Source: Desulfovibrio aminophilus DSM 12254
GTDB lineage: Bacteria > Desulfobacterota > Desulfovibrionia > Desulfovibrionales > Desulfovibrionaceae
Length of the DNA stretch: 64,000 nt
Reading direction: 5' to 3'
NCBI RefSeq assembly: GCF_000422565.1
Contig: NZ_KE383876.1
Location: 158,803 to 222,802, forward strand
Of this stretch, positions 56,948 to 64,000 are shown piece by piece. The position numbers and the translations under genes are program-made. Every line of letters starts with the position of its first letter. The first letter of the stretch is position 1. Under the pieces are notes generated by a model, which saw only the letters and a list, made by a program, of their open reading frames with translations, was not told the origin of the DNA and searched no databases.

Positions 56948-57682
56948 ATGCCCACGTTGTATCTCGACTGCACCACGGGAGTCAGCGGCGACATGCTCCT
57001 GGCCTCCCTGTCCGACGCGGGGAGGCTGTGCTCCTATCTGGAAGAGCAGATGGCCAAGCTGCCGCTGCCCGGATTCCGGCTGGAGTTCGCGGAGGCCCGG
57101 GTGGCGGGCATCGTCACCCGCCGGGCTAGGGTGCTCCAGACCGCCAGCCAGCCCCTGCGGCATCTTGAGGATCTAACCCGGATCGTGGAGGACGCGCCGT
57201 ATTCCGAGTGGGTGCGCAAGGAGGCCCTGGCCGTGCTGCGCCTGTTGGGCGAGGCCGAGGCCCGAGTCCACGGCCTGCCGTTGGAGAAGGTGCACTTCCA
57301 TGAGATCGGGGCCGTGGACACGGTGGTGGACGTCACCGGAACGCTGCTGCTGGTGGAGAAACTGGGAGTGAAGAGAGTGGCGGCCTCGGCCGTGAACCTG
57401 GGCTCCGGCTTCGTGGAGATCGCCCACGGCAGACTGCCCGTGCCCGCCCCGGCCTGCGCCGAACTGGCCAAGGGCATGCGGGCCTTTTCCACGGACATCG
57501 GCATGGAGACGGCGACGCCCACGGGGTTGTCGCTGGTCAAACGCCTGGCCAAGACCTACGGCCCCCTGCCCGAGGGCGTGGTGCGGGCCGTGGGCTACGG
57601 CTCGGGCACACGCTCCACGGACGAGCGGCCCACCTTCGTGCGGGCCTTTCTCATCGACGAGGACGAGGGCGATGCAGCCTGA
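56948..57682 (+). CDS. larC: Short LarC: N-terminal (LarC1) half only
   Basis: 244 residues, whereas LarC is usually about 390-420. It starts with YLDCTTGVSGDMLLASL and includes VHFHEIGAVDTVVDVTGT, then ends DEDEGDAA. The C-terminal, CTP-binding nickel-insertion half is missing. In lactobacilli the two halves are joined by ribosomal frameshifting; here no LarC2-like frame follows, since the next gene is DUF3431. It may be a scaffold-only version, or the second half is elsewhere. Confidence 0.8.
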   Translation: MPTLYLDCTTGVSGDMLLASLSDAGRLCSYLEEQMAKLPLPGFRLEFAEARVAGIVTRRARVLQTASQPLRHLEDLTRIVEDAPYSEWVRKEALAVLRLLGEAEARVHGLPLEKVHFHEIGAVDTVVDVTGTLLLVEKLGVKRVAASAVNLGSGFVEIAHGRLPVPAPACAELAKGMRAFSTDIGMETATPTGLSLVKRLAKTYGPLPEGVVRAVGYGSGTRSTDERPTFVRAFLIDEDEGDAA

Positions 57683-58334
57683 CATGATGGCCGTGGTGGC
57701 CCGCTACCGGGAGGACGTTTCCTGGACGGGACGGCTGGGCTTTCCAGTCGTGATCTACGACAAGGGCGGCGACTGGCCCGGGGGCGTGCCCCTGCCGAAC
57801 ATCGGCCGCGAGGCCCACACCTATGTCACGCACATCCTGCGCCGCTACCCGGAATTCCCGCGCCACACCCTGTTCCTGCAGGGCGACCCCTTCCCGCACC
57901 TGACCCCGGACGGCAAGGCGGGCGTGGACACGCTGCTGACCAAGGCGGCCGACCTCCTGGACCGGGGCGCGAGCTTCGGCGGCCTGTCCTGGTGCCGCCT
58001 GCGTTGCGACCGGCTGGGGCGGCCGCACAGCATGTTCGACCCGGCCTGGAAGGGAAAATGGAGGGGTTGGGGCAAGGACATCCCGGTGGGCGAGGTCTTC
58101 GAGAAGTTATTCGCCGGAAGCTCCCCCCGGCTGTTCCTGGCCAACGCGGCCACGGCCAACTTCCTCGTGTCCCGCCAGCGCATCCTGACCCGGCCGTTGG
58201 GATTCTACAACAACCTGCTTTCGTTGATTGAAAACGATCCGTATGACGAGATGAACACGGGCCACGCCCTGGAACGTCTCTGGCACCTCGTGTTCGACGG
58301 CAACAAGCGTCTGAACCGGGCGGACTACGGCTAG
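57672..58334 (+). CDS. DUF3431-domain protein
   Basis: 220 residues with the DUF3431 pattern: VVARYREDVSW, PLPNIGREAHTYVTHIL, HTLFLQGDPFPH and MNTGHALERLWHLVF. The family is glycosyltransferase-like but of unproven function. It overlaps larC by 11 nt and precedes the permease by 3 nt, so it is co-transcribed with them. No signal peptide. Confidence 0.82.
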   Translation: MQPDMMAVVARYREDVSWTGRLGFPVVIYDKGGDWPGGVPLPNIGREAHTYVTHILRRYPEFPRHTLFLQGDPFPHLTPDGKAGVDTLLTKAADLLDRGASFGGLSWCRLRCDRLGRPHSMFDPAWKGKWRGWGKDIPVGEVFEKLFAGSSPRLFLANAATANFLVSRQRILTRPLGFYNNLLSLIENDPYDEMNTGHALERLWHLVFDGNKRLNRADYG

Positions 58335-58337
58335 GCC

Positions 58338-59567
58338 ATGTTCCTGAATCTGCGCATCGCCGTGAAGTCATTGGCCGTGCACAAGCTGCGCGCGGTCCTG
58401 GCCATGCTCGGGGTGTTCCTGGGGGCGCTGGCCTTCACCGGGGTGCAGCACGTGTCCCAGTCCCTGGAACGCAAGGCCGAGCTGGAGGCCGAGAAGATGG
58501 GCCCCAGTCTGTTCGCGGCCATCGCCGGGCAGGTGCGCTTCTCACGCGGCGGCGACCTGCGCCTGGGCGCGGCCCAGCGCAACTTCACCATTTCCGACGC
58601 CCAGGCCCTGGCCCGGGGCGTGCCCTCGGTGCTGAGCATGGCGCCCTACGCCTCCACGAGCATGCCGCTGCGCTCGGCCGAGTCCGCCACCAAGGCCACG
58701 CTCATCGCCACCTGGCCGGAATACACCGAAATCCGCGATTTCCACCCCGAAATGGGCCGGTTCTTCAACGCCGAGGAGGTGGCCGAGCGGGACAAGGTGC
58801 TCGTGCTGGGCCGGGACATCGCCGAGCGTCTTTTCGGCCGGGCCGAGGCCGCCCTGGGCGGCACGGTCTACCTCTACCGCGCCGACTTCCGGGTGGTGGG
58901 CGTCATGGAGAAAAAGGGTCGCGATCTGGCCGGGGACAACCAGGACGAGCAGATATTCATGCCCCTGTCCACCTACATGCGCCGCGCGGCGAACCAGGAC
59001 TGGATCAGCGGGGCGTTCCTGCGTCTGGCTCCGGGCTCGAACCAGGGCCCGGCCCTGGATGCGGTCATGGACGCGGCCAGGGCCATCCTGCGCGAGCGCC
59101 ACGGCCTGCGGCCGGGCCAGGCCGACGACTTCACCCTGCTCACCGCCCGCCAGTCCCAGGATCTCCAGTTCCAGGCCCTGGAACTCGTGCATACCCTGGG
59201 GCTCATCGCCTCCACGGTCTGCTTCGGCGTGGGCGGCATGGGCATTCTCTCGATCATGATCCTCATGGTCCGGGCGCGACGCATGGAGATCGGCATCCGC
59301 CGCGCCGTGGGCGGCAAGCGTTCCCAGATCCTGGGGCAGTTCCTGCTGGAGTCCGGGCTCATGGCCGGAACCGGCGGCGTGCTCGGCGTGCTGGCCGGCC
59401 TGCTTGTGACCACGGCCGTGAGCGTCTTCGGCGGCATGCCCTTCGTCCTGGACCCCGCGCTCCTGGCCGGAACCCTGGCCGCGTCCACGCTCATCGGGCT
59501 CCTGGCCGGATCCTATCCGGCCTGGCAGGCGGCCCGGGTGGAAATCCTCGACGTCCTCCGAATCTGA
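58338..59567 (+). CDS. MacB/FtsX-like ABC transporter permease, no ATPase neighbour
   Basis: 409 residues. One N-terminal helix (about 15-35), a large periplasmic MacB-PCD domain (about 50-270), and a C-terminal three-helix FtsX domain (GVGGMGILSIMILMVRARRMEIGIRRAVGG). Such permeases work with an ATPase to move lipoproteins, peptides or antibiotics; none lies next to it in this window. The spacing to DUF3431 is 3 nt. Confidence 0.83.
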   Translation: MFLNLRIAVKSLAVHKLRAVLAMLGVFLGALAFTGVQHVSQSLERKAELEAEKMGPSLFAAIAGQVRFSRGGDLRLGAAQRNFTISDAQALARGVPSVLSMAPYASTSMPLRSAESATKATLIATWPEYTEIRDFHPEMGRFFNAEEVAERDKVLVLGRDIAERLFGRAEAALGGTVYLYRADFRVVGVMEKKGRDLAGDNQDEQIFMPLSTYMRRAANQDWISGAFLRLAPGSNQGPALDAVMDAARAILRERHGLRPGQADDFTLLTARQSQDLQFQALELVHTLGLIASTVCFGVGGMGILSIMILMVRARRMEIGIRRAVGGKRSQILGQFLLESGLMAGTGGVLGVLAGLLVTTAVSVFGGMPFVLDPALLAGTLAASTLIGLLAGSYPAWQAARVEILDVLRI

Positions 59568-59578
59568 GGAAAAGCGAC

Positions 59579-60175
59579 ATGCTCATCTGGATCGGCATTC
59601 TCTTCTTCATCCTCGGCGTGATTTTCCGGGTCTTCCCGCCCCGCTCGATCAACGGGATTTACGGCTACCGGACGCCCCGCTCCATGAAGAACCAGGACAC
59701 CTGGGACGAGGCCCAGCGGTTCACGGCCGACAACCTGACCCTCCACGGCCTGCTCTTCGCCGGGACCGGCCTGCTCCTGGAGTTGGTCCTCTCCCCGGGC
59801 TCCGGCCCGCAGACGGTGATTTTCCTGGCGGGACTGGCGGTCATGATCCTCCAGGATGAGCGCCACCTCCTGCGGACCTTCCATCCCGACGGGAGGCGAA
59901 AGGAGGCGGAACCCGGGGAGAGTCCGGGCCGCGCCGCGGCCCGTGGGCTCGTCTGGGCGGCCGGAGTCTCGGCCATGCTCAGCCTGTGCTGCCTGGCCGC
60001 CTTCCGGCTCATCGGCTCCTCCGTGGACGGGCAGGGCTTCCTGCACGAGCCCTTCGCCCTGGTCCCGGCCGGATTCCTGCTGGCCGGTTTCGCGGTGCTC
60101 ATGGGCCTGGCGGCCCTGCTGGTCCGCTTCGGCGGATTCTTCTCCCCGCCGCGCGCGGACAAAGCGGACAAATGA
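59579..60175 (+). CDS. SdpI-family membrane protein
   Basis: 198 residues, about six helices. The N-terminal INGIYGYRTPRSMKNQDTWDEAQRF is the SdpI signature (the immunity protein against the SDP toxin in Bacillus). No toxin or SdpR-like regulator is nearby, so immunity is not shown. GAGGAAA precedes the ATG. It probably belongs to the larC-permease transcript. Confidence 0.8.
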   Translation: MLIWIGILFFILGVIFRVFPPRSINGIYGYRTPRSMKNQDTWDEAQRFTADNLTLHGLLFAGTGLLLELVLSPGSGPQTVIFLAGLAVMILQDERHLLRTFHPDGRRKEAEPGESPGRAAARGLVWAAGVSAMLSLCCLAAFRLIGSSVDGQGFLHEPFALVPAGFLLAGFAVLMGLAALLVRFGGFFSPPRADKADK

Positions 60176-60176
60176 A

Positions 60177-60210
60177 AAAGGCGGAGAGGCGAAAGCCCCG
60201 CCGCCTTTCC
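60177..60210 (+). terminator. Terminator-like hairpin after SdpI gene
   Basis: AAAGGCGG / CCGCCTTT outer stem with an inner AGGC/GCCC hairpin. Confidence 0.65.
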
Positions 60211-60229
60211 GGAATCCCGCGAAGCGGGT

Positions 60230-60243
60230 TTGACTCAGGTCAA
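60230..60243 (+). promoter_or_regulatory. HcpR-type operator of hcp
   Basis: TTGACTCAGGTCAA, with a -10-like TATTCC at 60266-60271 (centre about -41.5) and 65 nt before the hcp ATG. Same core as at 5145 and 52715. Confidence 0.75.
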
Positions 60244-60308
60244 GGCGATTCTCATCGCCTCGGGCTATTCCGTGGTCCATATTTGGAATTGCAACCAAGG
60301 AGGACCAC

Positions 60309-61931
60309 ATGTTTTGCTACCAGTGCGAACAGACCGCCAAGGGAACCGGCTGCGACAAGCTCGGCGTCTGCGGCAAGACTCCGGACACGGCGGCCCTGCA
60401 GGATCTCCTGATCCATGTGCTGAAAGGGTTGTCGGAAGTGGCCCTGGCCGCCCGCGAGGCCGGGATCGTGGACCGCGAGGCGGACGTCTTCACCGTGCGG
60501 GCCACCTTCTCCACCCTGACCAACGTGAACTTCGACCCCGCGCGCTTCCCGGGCCTCATCGCCCGCGCCGTGGAGCTGCGCGAGCGGCTCAAGGCCGCCC
60601 TGGCCGCCAAAGGCCTGAAGCCCGCCTTCAGTCCAGTGGCGGACTTCGCCCCGGCCGAAGACCTGGCCGGCCTGGTGCGCCAGGGCGAGCAGCACGGCGT
60701 ACGCGAGGACGCCGATCCCGACCCGGACATCCAGTCCCTGAAGCAGACCGTGATCTACGGCCTCAAGGGCGTGGCGGCCTACCTGGACCACGCCCAGATC
60801 CTGGGCCGGGAGGACGCCGAAGCCTACGCGGGAGTGCACAAGCTCCTGGCCGCCACCTTGCGCGCGGACCTGGGCCTGGGCGACTGGGTCGGGCTGGCCC
60901 TGGAGTGCGGCACACTCAATCTCAAGGCCATGGAACTGCTGGACGCGGCCAACACCGGAACCTACGGCCACCCCGTGCCCACCGAAACGCCCCTGGGCCA
61001 CAAGAAGGGCAAGGCCATCCTGGTCTCGGGCCACGACCTGCGCGATCTGGAGGAAATCCTCAAGCAGACCGAGGGCACGGGCGTCTTCGTCTACACCCAC
61101 GGCGAGATGCTGCCCTGCCACGGCTATCCGGGGCTCAAGAAGTACAAGCACTTCCACGGCCACTACGGCACGGCCTGGCAGAACCAGCAGAAGGAGTTCG
61201 CGGCCTTCCCGGGCGCGATCCTGATGACCACCAACTGCATCCAGAAGCCCACGAGCTACCTGCCGAACATCTTCACCACCGGCCTGGTGGGCTGGCCCGG
61301 GGCCGCGCACGTGAAGAGCCCCGACTTCGGGCCGGTGATCGCCCGCGCCCTGGAGCTGCCGGGCTTCGCCGAGGACGAGGACAAGGGCTCGGTCACGGTC
61401 GGCTTCGCGCGCAACGCGGTCATGGGCGTGGCCGGAACCGTGATCGACGCGGTCAAGGCGGGCAAGATCCGGCATTTCTTCCTGGTGGCGGGCTGCGACG
61501 GGGCCAAGCCGGGCCGCAACTACTACACCGAGTTCGTGGAAAAGGTTCCGGCGGACTGCGTGGTGCTCACCCTGGCTTGCGGCAAGTTCCGCTTCTTCGA
61601 CAAGAAGCTCGGGGACATCGGCGGCATCCCACGCCTGCTGGACGTGGGCCAGTGCAACGACGCCTACTCGGCCATCCAGATCGCCACGGCCCTGGCCGGG
61701 GCCTTCCAGTGCGGGGTCAACGACCTGCCCCTGTCCCTGGTGCTGTCCTGGTACGAGCAGAAGGCCGTGGCCATCCTGCTCAGCCTGCTGGCCCTGGGCA
61801 TCAAGAACATCCGCCTGGGCCCCAGCCTGCCCGCGTTCCTGACCCCGAACGTGCTCAACTTCCTGGTGGAGAACTACGACATCAAGCCCATCTCCACCCC
61901 GGACGCGGACCTCAAGGCCATCCTGGGCTGA
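60309..61931 (+). CDS. hcp: Hybrid cluster protein (Hcp, NO/hydroxylamine reductase)
   Basis: 540 residues. N-terminal cysteines MFCYQCEQTAKGTGC (the [4Fe-4S] motif) and the hybrid-cluster ligands (CGTLN, TTNCI, VGQCND, WYEQKAV) are all present. It reduces NO to N2O, or hydroxylamine to ammonia, in the cytoplasm. An HcpR-type operator lies upstream. No Hcr reductase follows, so a ferredoxin such as the one at 52 kb is the likely donor. Confidence 0.94.
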   Translation: MFCYQCEQTAKGTGCDKLGVCGKTPDTAALQDLLIHVLKGLSEVALAAREAGIVDREADVFTVRATFSTLTNVNFDPARFPGLIARAVELRERLKAALAAKGLKPAFSPVADFAPAEDLAGLVRQGEQHGVREDADPDPDIQSLKQTVIYGLKGVAAYLDHAQILGREDAEAYAGVHKLLAATLRADLGLGDWVGLALECGTLNLKAMELLDAANTGTYGHPVPTETPLGHKKGKAILVSGHDLRDLEEILKQTEGTGVFVYTHGEMLPCHGYPGLKKYKHFHGHYGTAWQNQQKEFAAFPGAILMTTNCIQKPTSYLPNIFTTGLVGWPGAAHVKSPDFGPVIARALELPGFAEDEDKGSVTVGFARNAVMGVAGTVIDAVKAGKIRHFFLVAGCDGAKPGRNYYTEFVEKVPADCVVLTLACGKFRFFDKKLGDIGGIPRLLDVGQCNDAYSAIQIATALAGAFQCGVNDLPLSLVLSWYEQKAVAILLSLLALGIKNIRLGPSLPAFLTPNVLNFLVENYDIKPISTPDADLKAILG

Positions 61932-61949
61932 CGGTCCCTTGAATGAAAT

Positions 61950-61990
61950 ACGGGGGCGACCGCCGGACTGCTCCGGCGACCGCCCCCGTT
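61950..61990 (+). terminator. Terminator-like hairpin after hcp
   Basis: ACGGGGGCG / CGCCCCCGT outer stem, CGCCGGA / TCCGGCG inner stem. Confidence 0.65.
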
Positions 61991-62086
61991 CCCCCCGGAG
62001 ACGCCCTCGGCGTCTGCCGCATCCTCCGGAAAAGGCGTCCCGGCCATCGGCCGAACCGCCCTCCGGGGCTTCCCCTCGCGTCGATC

Positions 62087-62344
62087 TCAGTGCTTGTGGT
62101 CGTGCACTTCCTTTTCGTGTCCCGGATGCTCGTGGTCGTGGGCTCCATGCTCACCCGCGTGGGTGTGATCGTGGCCCTCCCCGGCGTGCTCGTGCGGGTG
62201 CTTGTGCTCGTGCGGGTGTTCGTGGCTGTGGGTGTGTTCGTGCGGGTGGGAATGCACGCCCATTCCCGGGTGCTCGTGCGGGTGCTCGTGGCTGTGGGTA
62301 TGCTCGTGCTCGTGGTCGTGCTTGTGCTCGTGGTCGCCCTTCAT
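62087..62344 (-). CDS. Histidine-rich mini-protein (40% His), probable metal store
   Basis: 85 residues, 34 of them histidine, in repeated HEH, HPHEH, HSHEH and HDH motifs; no cysteine, one short glycine break (PGMGV). AAGGAGG lies 7 nt before the ATG. The DNA is visibly repetitive. Such His-rich proteins store or deliver nickel, zinc or copper; nickel is attractive here because lar genes lie 5 kb away, but there is no direct link. It is not HypB or SlyD, since no other domain is present. Confidence 0.8.
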   Translation of the reverse strand: MKGDHEHKHDHEHEHTHSHEHPHEHPGMGVHSHPHEHTHSHEHPHEHKHPHEHAGEGHDHTHAGEHGAHDHEHPGHEKEVHDHKH

Positions 62345-62753
62345 GGCCGTTCCTCCTTGCCGAGGGTGCGTTTTTCTTCTCCGCCTTTCTCATCCAATAA
62401 GTTCCATGCCGCACCTTGTATAGCCCGCACCATTTTTTTTCTTGTGTCATGCCGGGTGAATACCGTGGCGGTCCATGCCACGCGGAGACACTCCGGCGTC
62501 CCATCCCACGTTGGGAAATCCATTGACTCCCGCTGAACGAGACACGGCAACACGCTTGAATAGTTGATCCTCTCTGAATATCCCGGAATGGGAACAGACC
62601 CCGTTTTTCCTCGCGCCGTGCCACCGTCGCTCGATGTCCGCAGCGCGCTCCTTTCCCTTCGGCGACAAGGAAAACGCCGCGCAAGCCGCTTTTTTTTGTC
62701 CCCGCCGCATGCTATGTTCCCTTCCGTCAGCAACCGTCCCACAAGGAGACCCC
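62345..62753. other. 409-nt intergenic region
   Basis: No gene, terminator or good promoter is seen. Short palindromic bits (CCCACGTTGGG near 62507) exist; it is the divergent upstream region of the His-rich and lipoprotein genes. Confidence 0.45.
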
Positions 62754-63101
62754 ATGAAGCCGTTCCTGTTCTGCCTCTGTCTCTGCTCGGCCCTGGCCCT
62801 GGCCGCCTGCGGCAAGACCGCCCGTGAACAGCTCATGGATGAGGACTACACCCGCATGACCGACACCGGGATCGTCCGCTACTACTACGACCTGGACCAG
62901 GCCATCGAGGCCTGCGAGTACCGCGTCCGGTCCGAGACGCCCCTGCGCATGGGCGTGGGCAGCGGCTGGGGGTCCGGCGGCGGCGCGGGCATCGGCGTGG
63001 GCGTGACCCGCGACGCCAGCAACAACTGCGACGCCACCCCGTTGCGCCACCGCCAGCTCGACGTGCGCGCGGAGATGACCCGCCGGGGCATCCAGCCCTA
63101 G
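62754..63101 (+). CDS. Small lipoprotein
   Basis: 115 residues with a lipobox (LALAACGK, Cys about 19) after a hydrophobic signal peptide. The mature part has a YYYDLDQAIEACEYRV helix and a glycine-rich loop (GWGSGGGAGIGVG), then CDATPLRHRQLDVRAEMTRRGI. Two further cysteines suggest a disulfide. The family is not recognised; it is anchored to a membrane. AAGGAGAC precedes the ATG. Confidence 0.75.
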   Translation: MKPFLFCLCLCSALALAACGKTAREQLMDEDYTRMTDTGIVRYYYDLDQAIEACEYRVRSETPLRMGVGSGWGSGGGAGIGVGVTRDASNNCDATPLRHRQLDVRAEMTRRGIQP

Positions 63102-63137
63102 ACCAGCGCCGACGCGCCCGGAGCGCCCGGCTTTTCC

Positions 63138-63797
63138 ATGCCTCTGGAACTCGACCACATCTTCGTCTGCTGCGGCCCCGGCGCTCCCGAGGCCGAAACC
63201 CTGATCCGGCTCGGCCTGGCCGAGGGCCCATCCAACACCCATCCCGGCCAGGGAACCGCCAACCGCCGCTTTCCCTTCGGCAACGCCTATCTCGAACTGC
63301 TCTGGGTCACGGACCCGGCGGAAGCCCAGGCCGGACCCGCCCGGGAGACCCGGCTCTGGGAGCGCTGGTCGCGACGCCGGAACGGGGCGAATCCCTTCGG
63401 CTTCGTGTTCCGCTCCCGGGGAGCACCGGACGGACGGGCCCCCTGCCCCACCCGGGCCTATCGCCCGGCCTATCTCCCGCCGGGCCTGATCATGGAGTTC
63501 GCGGACGGCGCGCCCCTGGAAGAACCCGAGATCGTCTTCCTGCCCTTCGTGCATGGCCCGGGACGCGTGGCTCCTCCAAAGGGCGGGCCCGTGCGCGGCC
63601 TGATCCGGGTCGAGGCCGATCTGCCCCGGGCCGATCATCTCTCCGAATCGTCCCGGGCCCTGGCCGAGGCGGGTCTGATGGTCTACCGCCGGTCGCCGGA
63701 GCACCTGCTCGAACTCGTTCTGGACGCGGACGCGGCCTTCGCCGCCGACCTCCGGCCCGGGCTGCCCCTGCTGCTGCGCGGCGGACCGGCGCGCTGA
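63138..63797 (+). CDS. Glyoxalase-like (VOC-type) domain protein
   Basis: 219 residues starting MPLELDHIFVCC, with NTHPGQGTANRRFPFGNAYLELLWV, the typical glyoxalase-like core, and a second half-barrel (GLIMEFADGAPLEEPEIVFLP). A cytoplasmic metal-using enzyme is expected; the substrate is unknown. No ribosome site is seen in front of the ATG, and it is 36 nt behind the lipoprotein gene. Confidence 0.78.
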   Translation: MPLELDHIFVCCGPGAPEAETLIRLGLAEGPSNTHPGQGTANRRFPFGNAYLELLWVTDPAEAQAGPARETRLWERWSRRRNGANPFGFVFRSRGAPDGRAPCPTRAYRPAYLPPGLIMEFADGAPLEEPEIVFLPFVHGPGRVAPPKGGPVRGLIRVEADLPRADHLSESSRALAEAGLMVYRRSPEHLLELVLDADAAFAADLRPGLPLLLRGGPAR

Positions 63798-63850
63798 GTC
63801 CCAGCGGCCCCCGCTTTACGCCGCGGCGCGCAGGGTCTACAGTGCCCGCC

Positions 63851-64000
63851 ATGCGCGTGATCGTGAACGTGGACGACCTGGGGCTGCACCCGGCGGTGCG
63901 GCGGGCCGTGGAGGATCTCGGCCGGATCGGCATCGTCACCTCCTCCACCCTGCTGGTCAACGGACCGGACGCCGAACAAGCGGCGAAGACCACCGGCGTG
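63851..64000 (+). CDS. ChbG/YdjC-type carbohydrate deacetylase, cut by window end
   Basis: The first 50 residues only: MRVIVNVDDLGLHPAVRRA, with the NxDDxG metal motif of YdjC/ChbG/HpnK deacetylases, which remove acetyl groups from sugars. The rest lies outside. Confidence 0.75.
   Translation, partial: MRVIVNVDDLGLHPAVRRAVEDLGRIGIVTSSTLLVNGPDAEQAAKTTGV

Noticed and set aside
57670-58340. Ribosomal frameshift joining short LarC to a second half
   Set aside because: No LarC2-like sequence is present in any frame behind it; the following gene is a clear DUF3431 protein.
62087-62344. CRISPR-like or tandem DNA repeat
   Set aside because: The repetition comes from histidine codons in one well-supported reading frame; there are no regular spacers.

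Overview
The window is GC-rich chromosomal DNA from an anaerobic, sulfate-reducing type deltaproteobacterium (Desulfovibrionales, Desulfovibrio-like). The evidence is the gene content: multiheme c-type cytochromes, a NapH-like [4Fe-4S] membrane protein, a Desulfovibrio-type small ferredoxin, a small assimilatory-type sulfite reductase, hybrid cluster protein with HcpR-type operators, a SulP anion transporter and many sensor and chemotaxis proteins. No rRNA, tRNA, CRISPR array, transposase or integrase was recognised. Genes are dense, with short intergenic regions often filled by hairpins of the GGCGAAGCC / CCCCGAAGGGG type.

Layout. 1-4.2 kb: end of a tetrathionate-reductase-family multiheme cytochrome, cytochrome b, DUF4405 protein, NapH-like protein and ferredoxin, forming a membrane electron-transfer module. 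5.2-7.3 kb: NrfH/NapC-type tetraheme cytochrome plus octaheme hydroxylamine-oxidoreductase-like cytochrome behind an HcpR-type operator. 7.4-11.5 kb, minus strand: CBS protein, two small proteins, then an operon of CGGC protein, NifU-like scaffold and a DUF89 protein fused to a ferredoxin. That operon is bracketed by a 94-bp direct repeat. 11.9-16.7 kb: divergent hybrid histidine kinase and sigma-54 activator. 16.7-17.7 kb: an AT-rich islet with a small membrane protein and two tiny proline-rich proteins. 17.8-19.5 kb: SulP transporter.

19.5-24.5 kb: three copies of a TCGGAAC-N5-GTTCCGA palindrome, two small proteins, then a tightly overlapping lysine 2,3-aminomutase / ATP-grasp / ATP-grasp / GNAT operon. 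24.7-31 kb: response regulator and HWE/HisKA_2-type kinase, then a chemotaxis receptor. 31-41.5 kb: PilZ protein, dehydrogenase, two paralogous TPR proteins, CFA synthase, Crp/Fnr regulator, CorC/HlyC protein, ComFB and CstA. 41.5-54.4 kb: NfeD, DEAD helicase, a frameshifted chemotaxis receptor, HD-GYP, two GGDEF proteins, small sulfite reductase, cupin and an HcpR-type-controlled iron-sulfur protein. 54.5-64 kb: YbaK, LarE-LarB-short LarC, DUF3431, MacB-like permease, SdpI, Hcp, a 40% histidine mini-protein, a lipoprotein, a glyoxalase-like protein and the start of a ChbG/YdjC deacetylase.

How it fits together. The NrfH-HAO pair, Hcp and the iron-sulfur protein at 52 kb share TTGAC-N4-GTCAA sites, each placed for class II activation, so they look like one nitrite / hydroxylamine / NO stress regulon. 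A Crp/Fnr protein without cysteines (35.3 kb) is a candidate regulator. PilZ, HD-GYP, ComFB and two GGDEF proteins show strong c-di-GMP signalling. The two most system-like, poorly explained loci are the AT-rich islet at 16.7-17.7 kb and the beta-lysine-type ATP-grasp operon at 20.7-24.5 kb.
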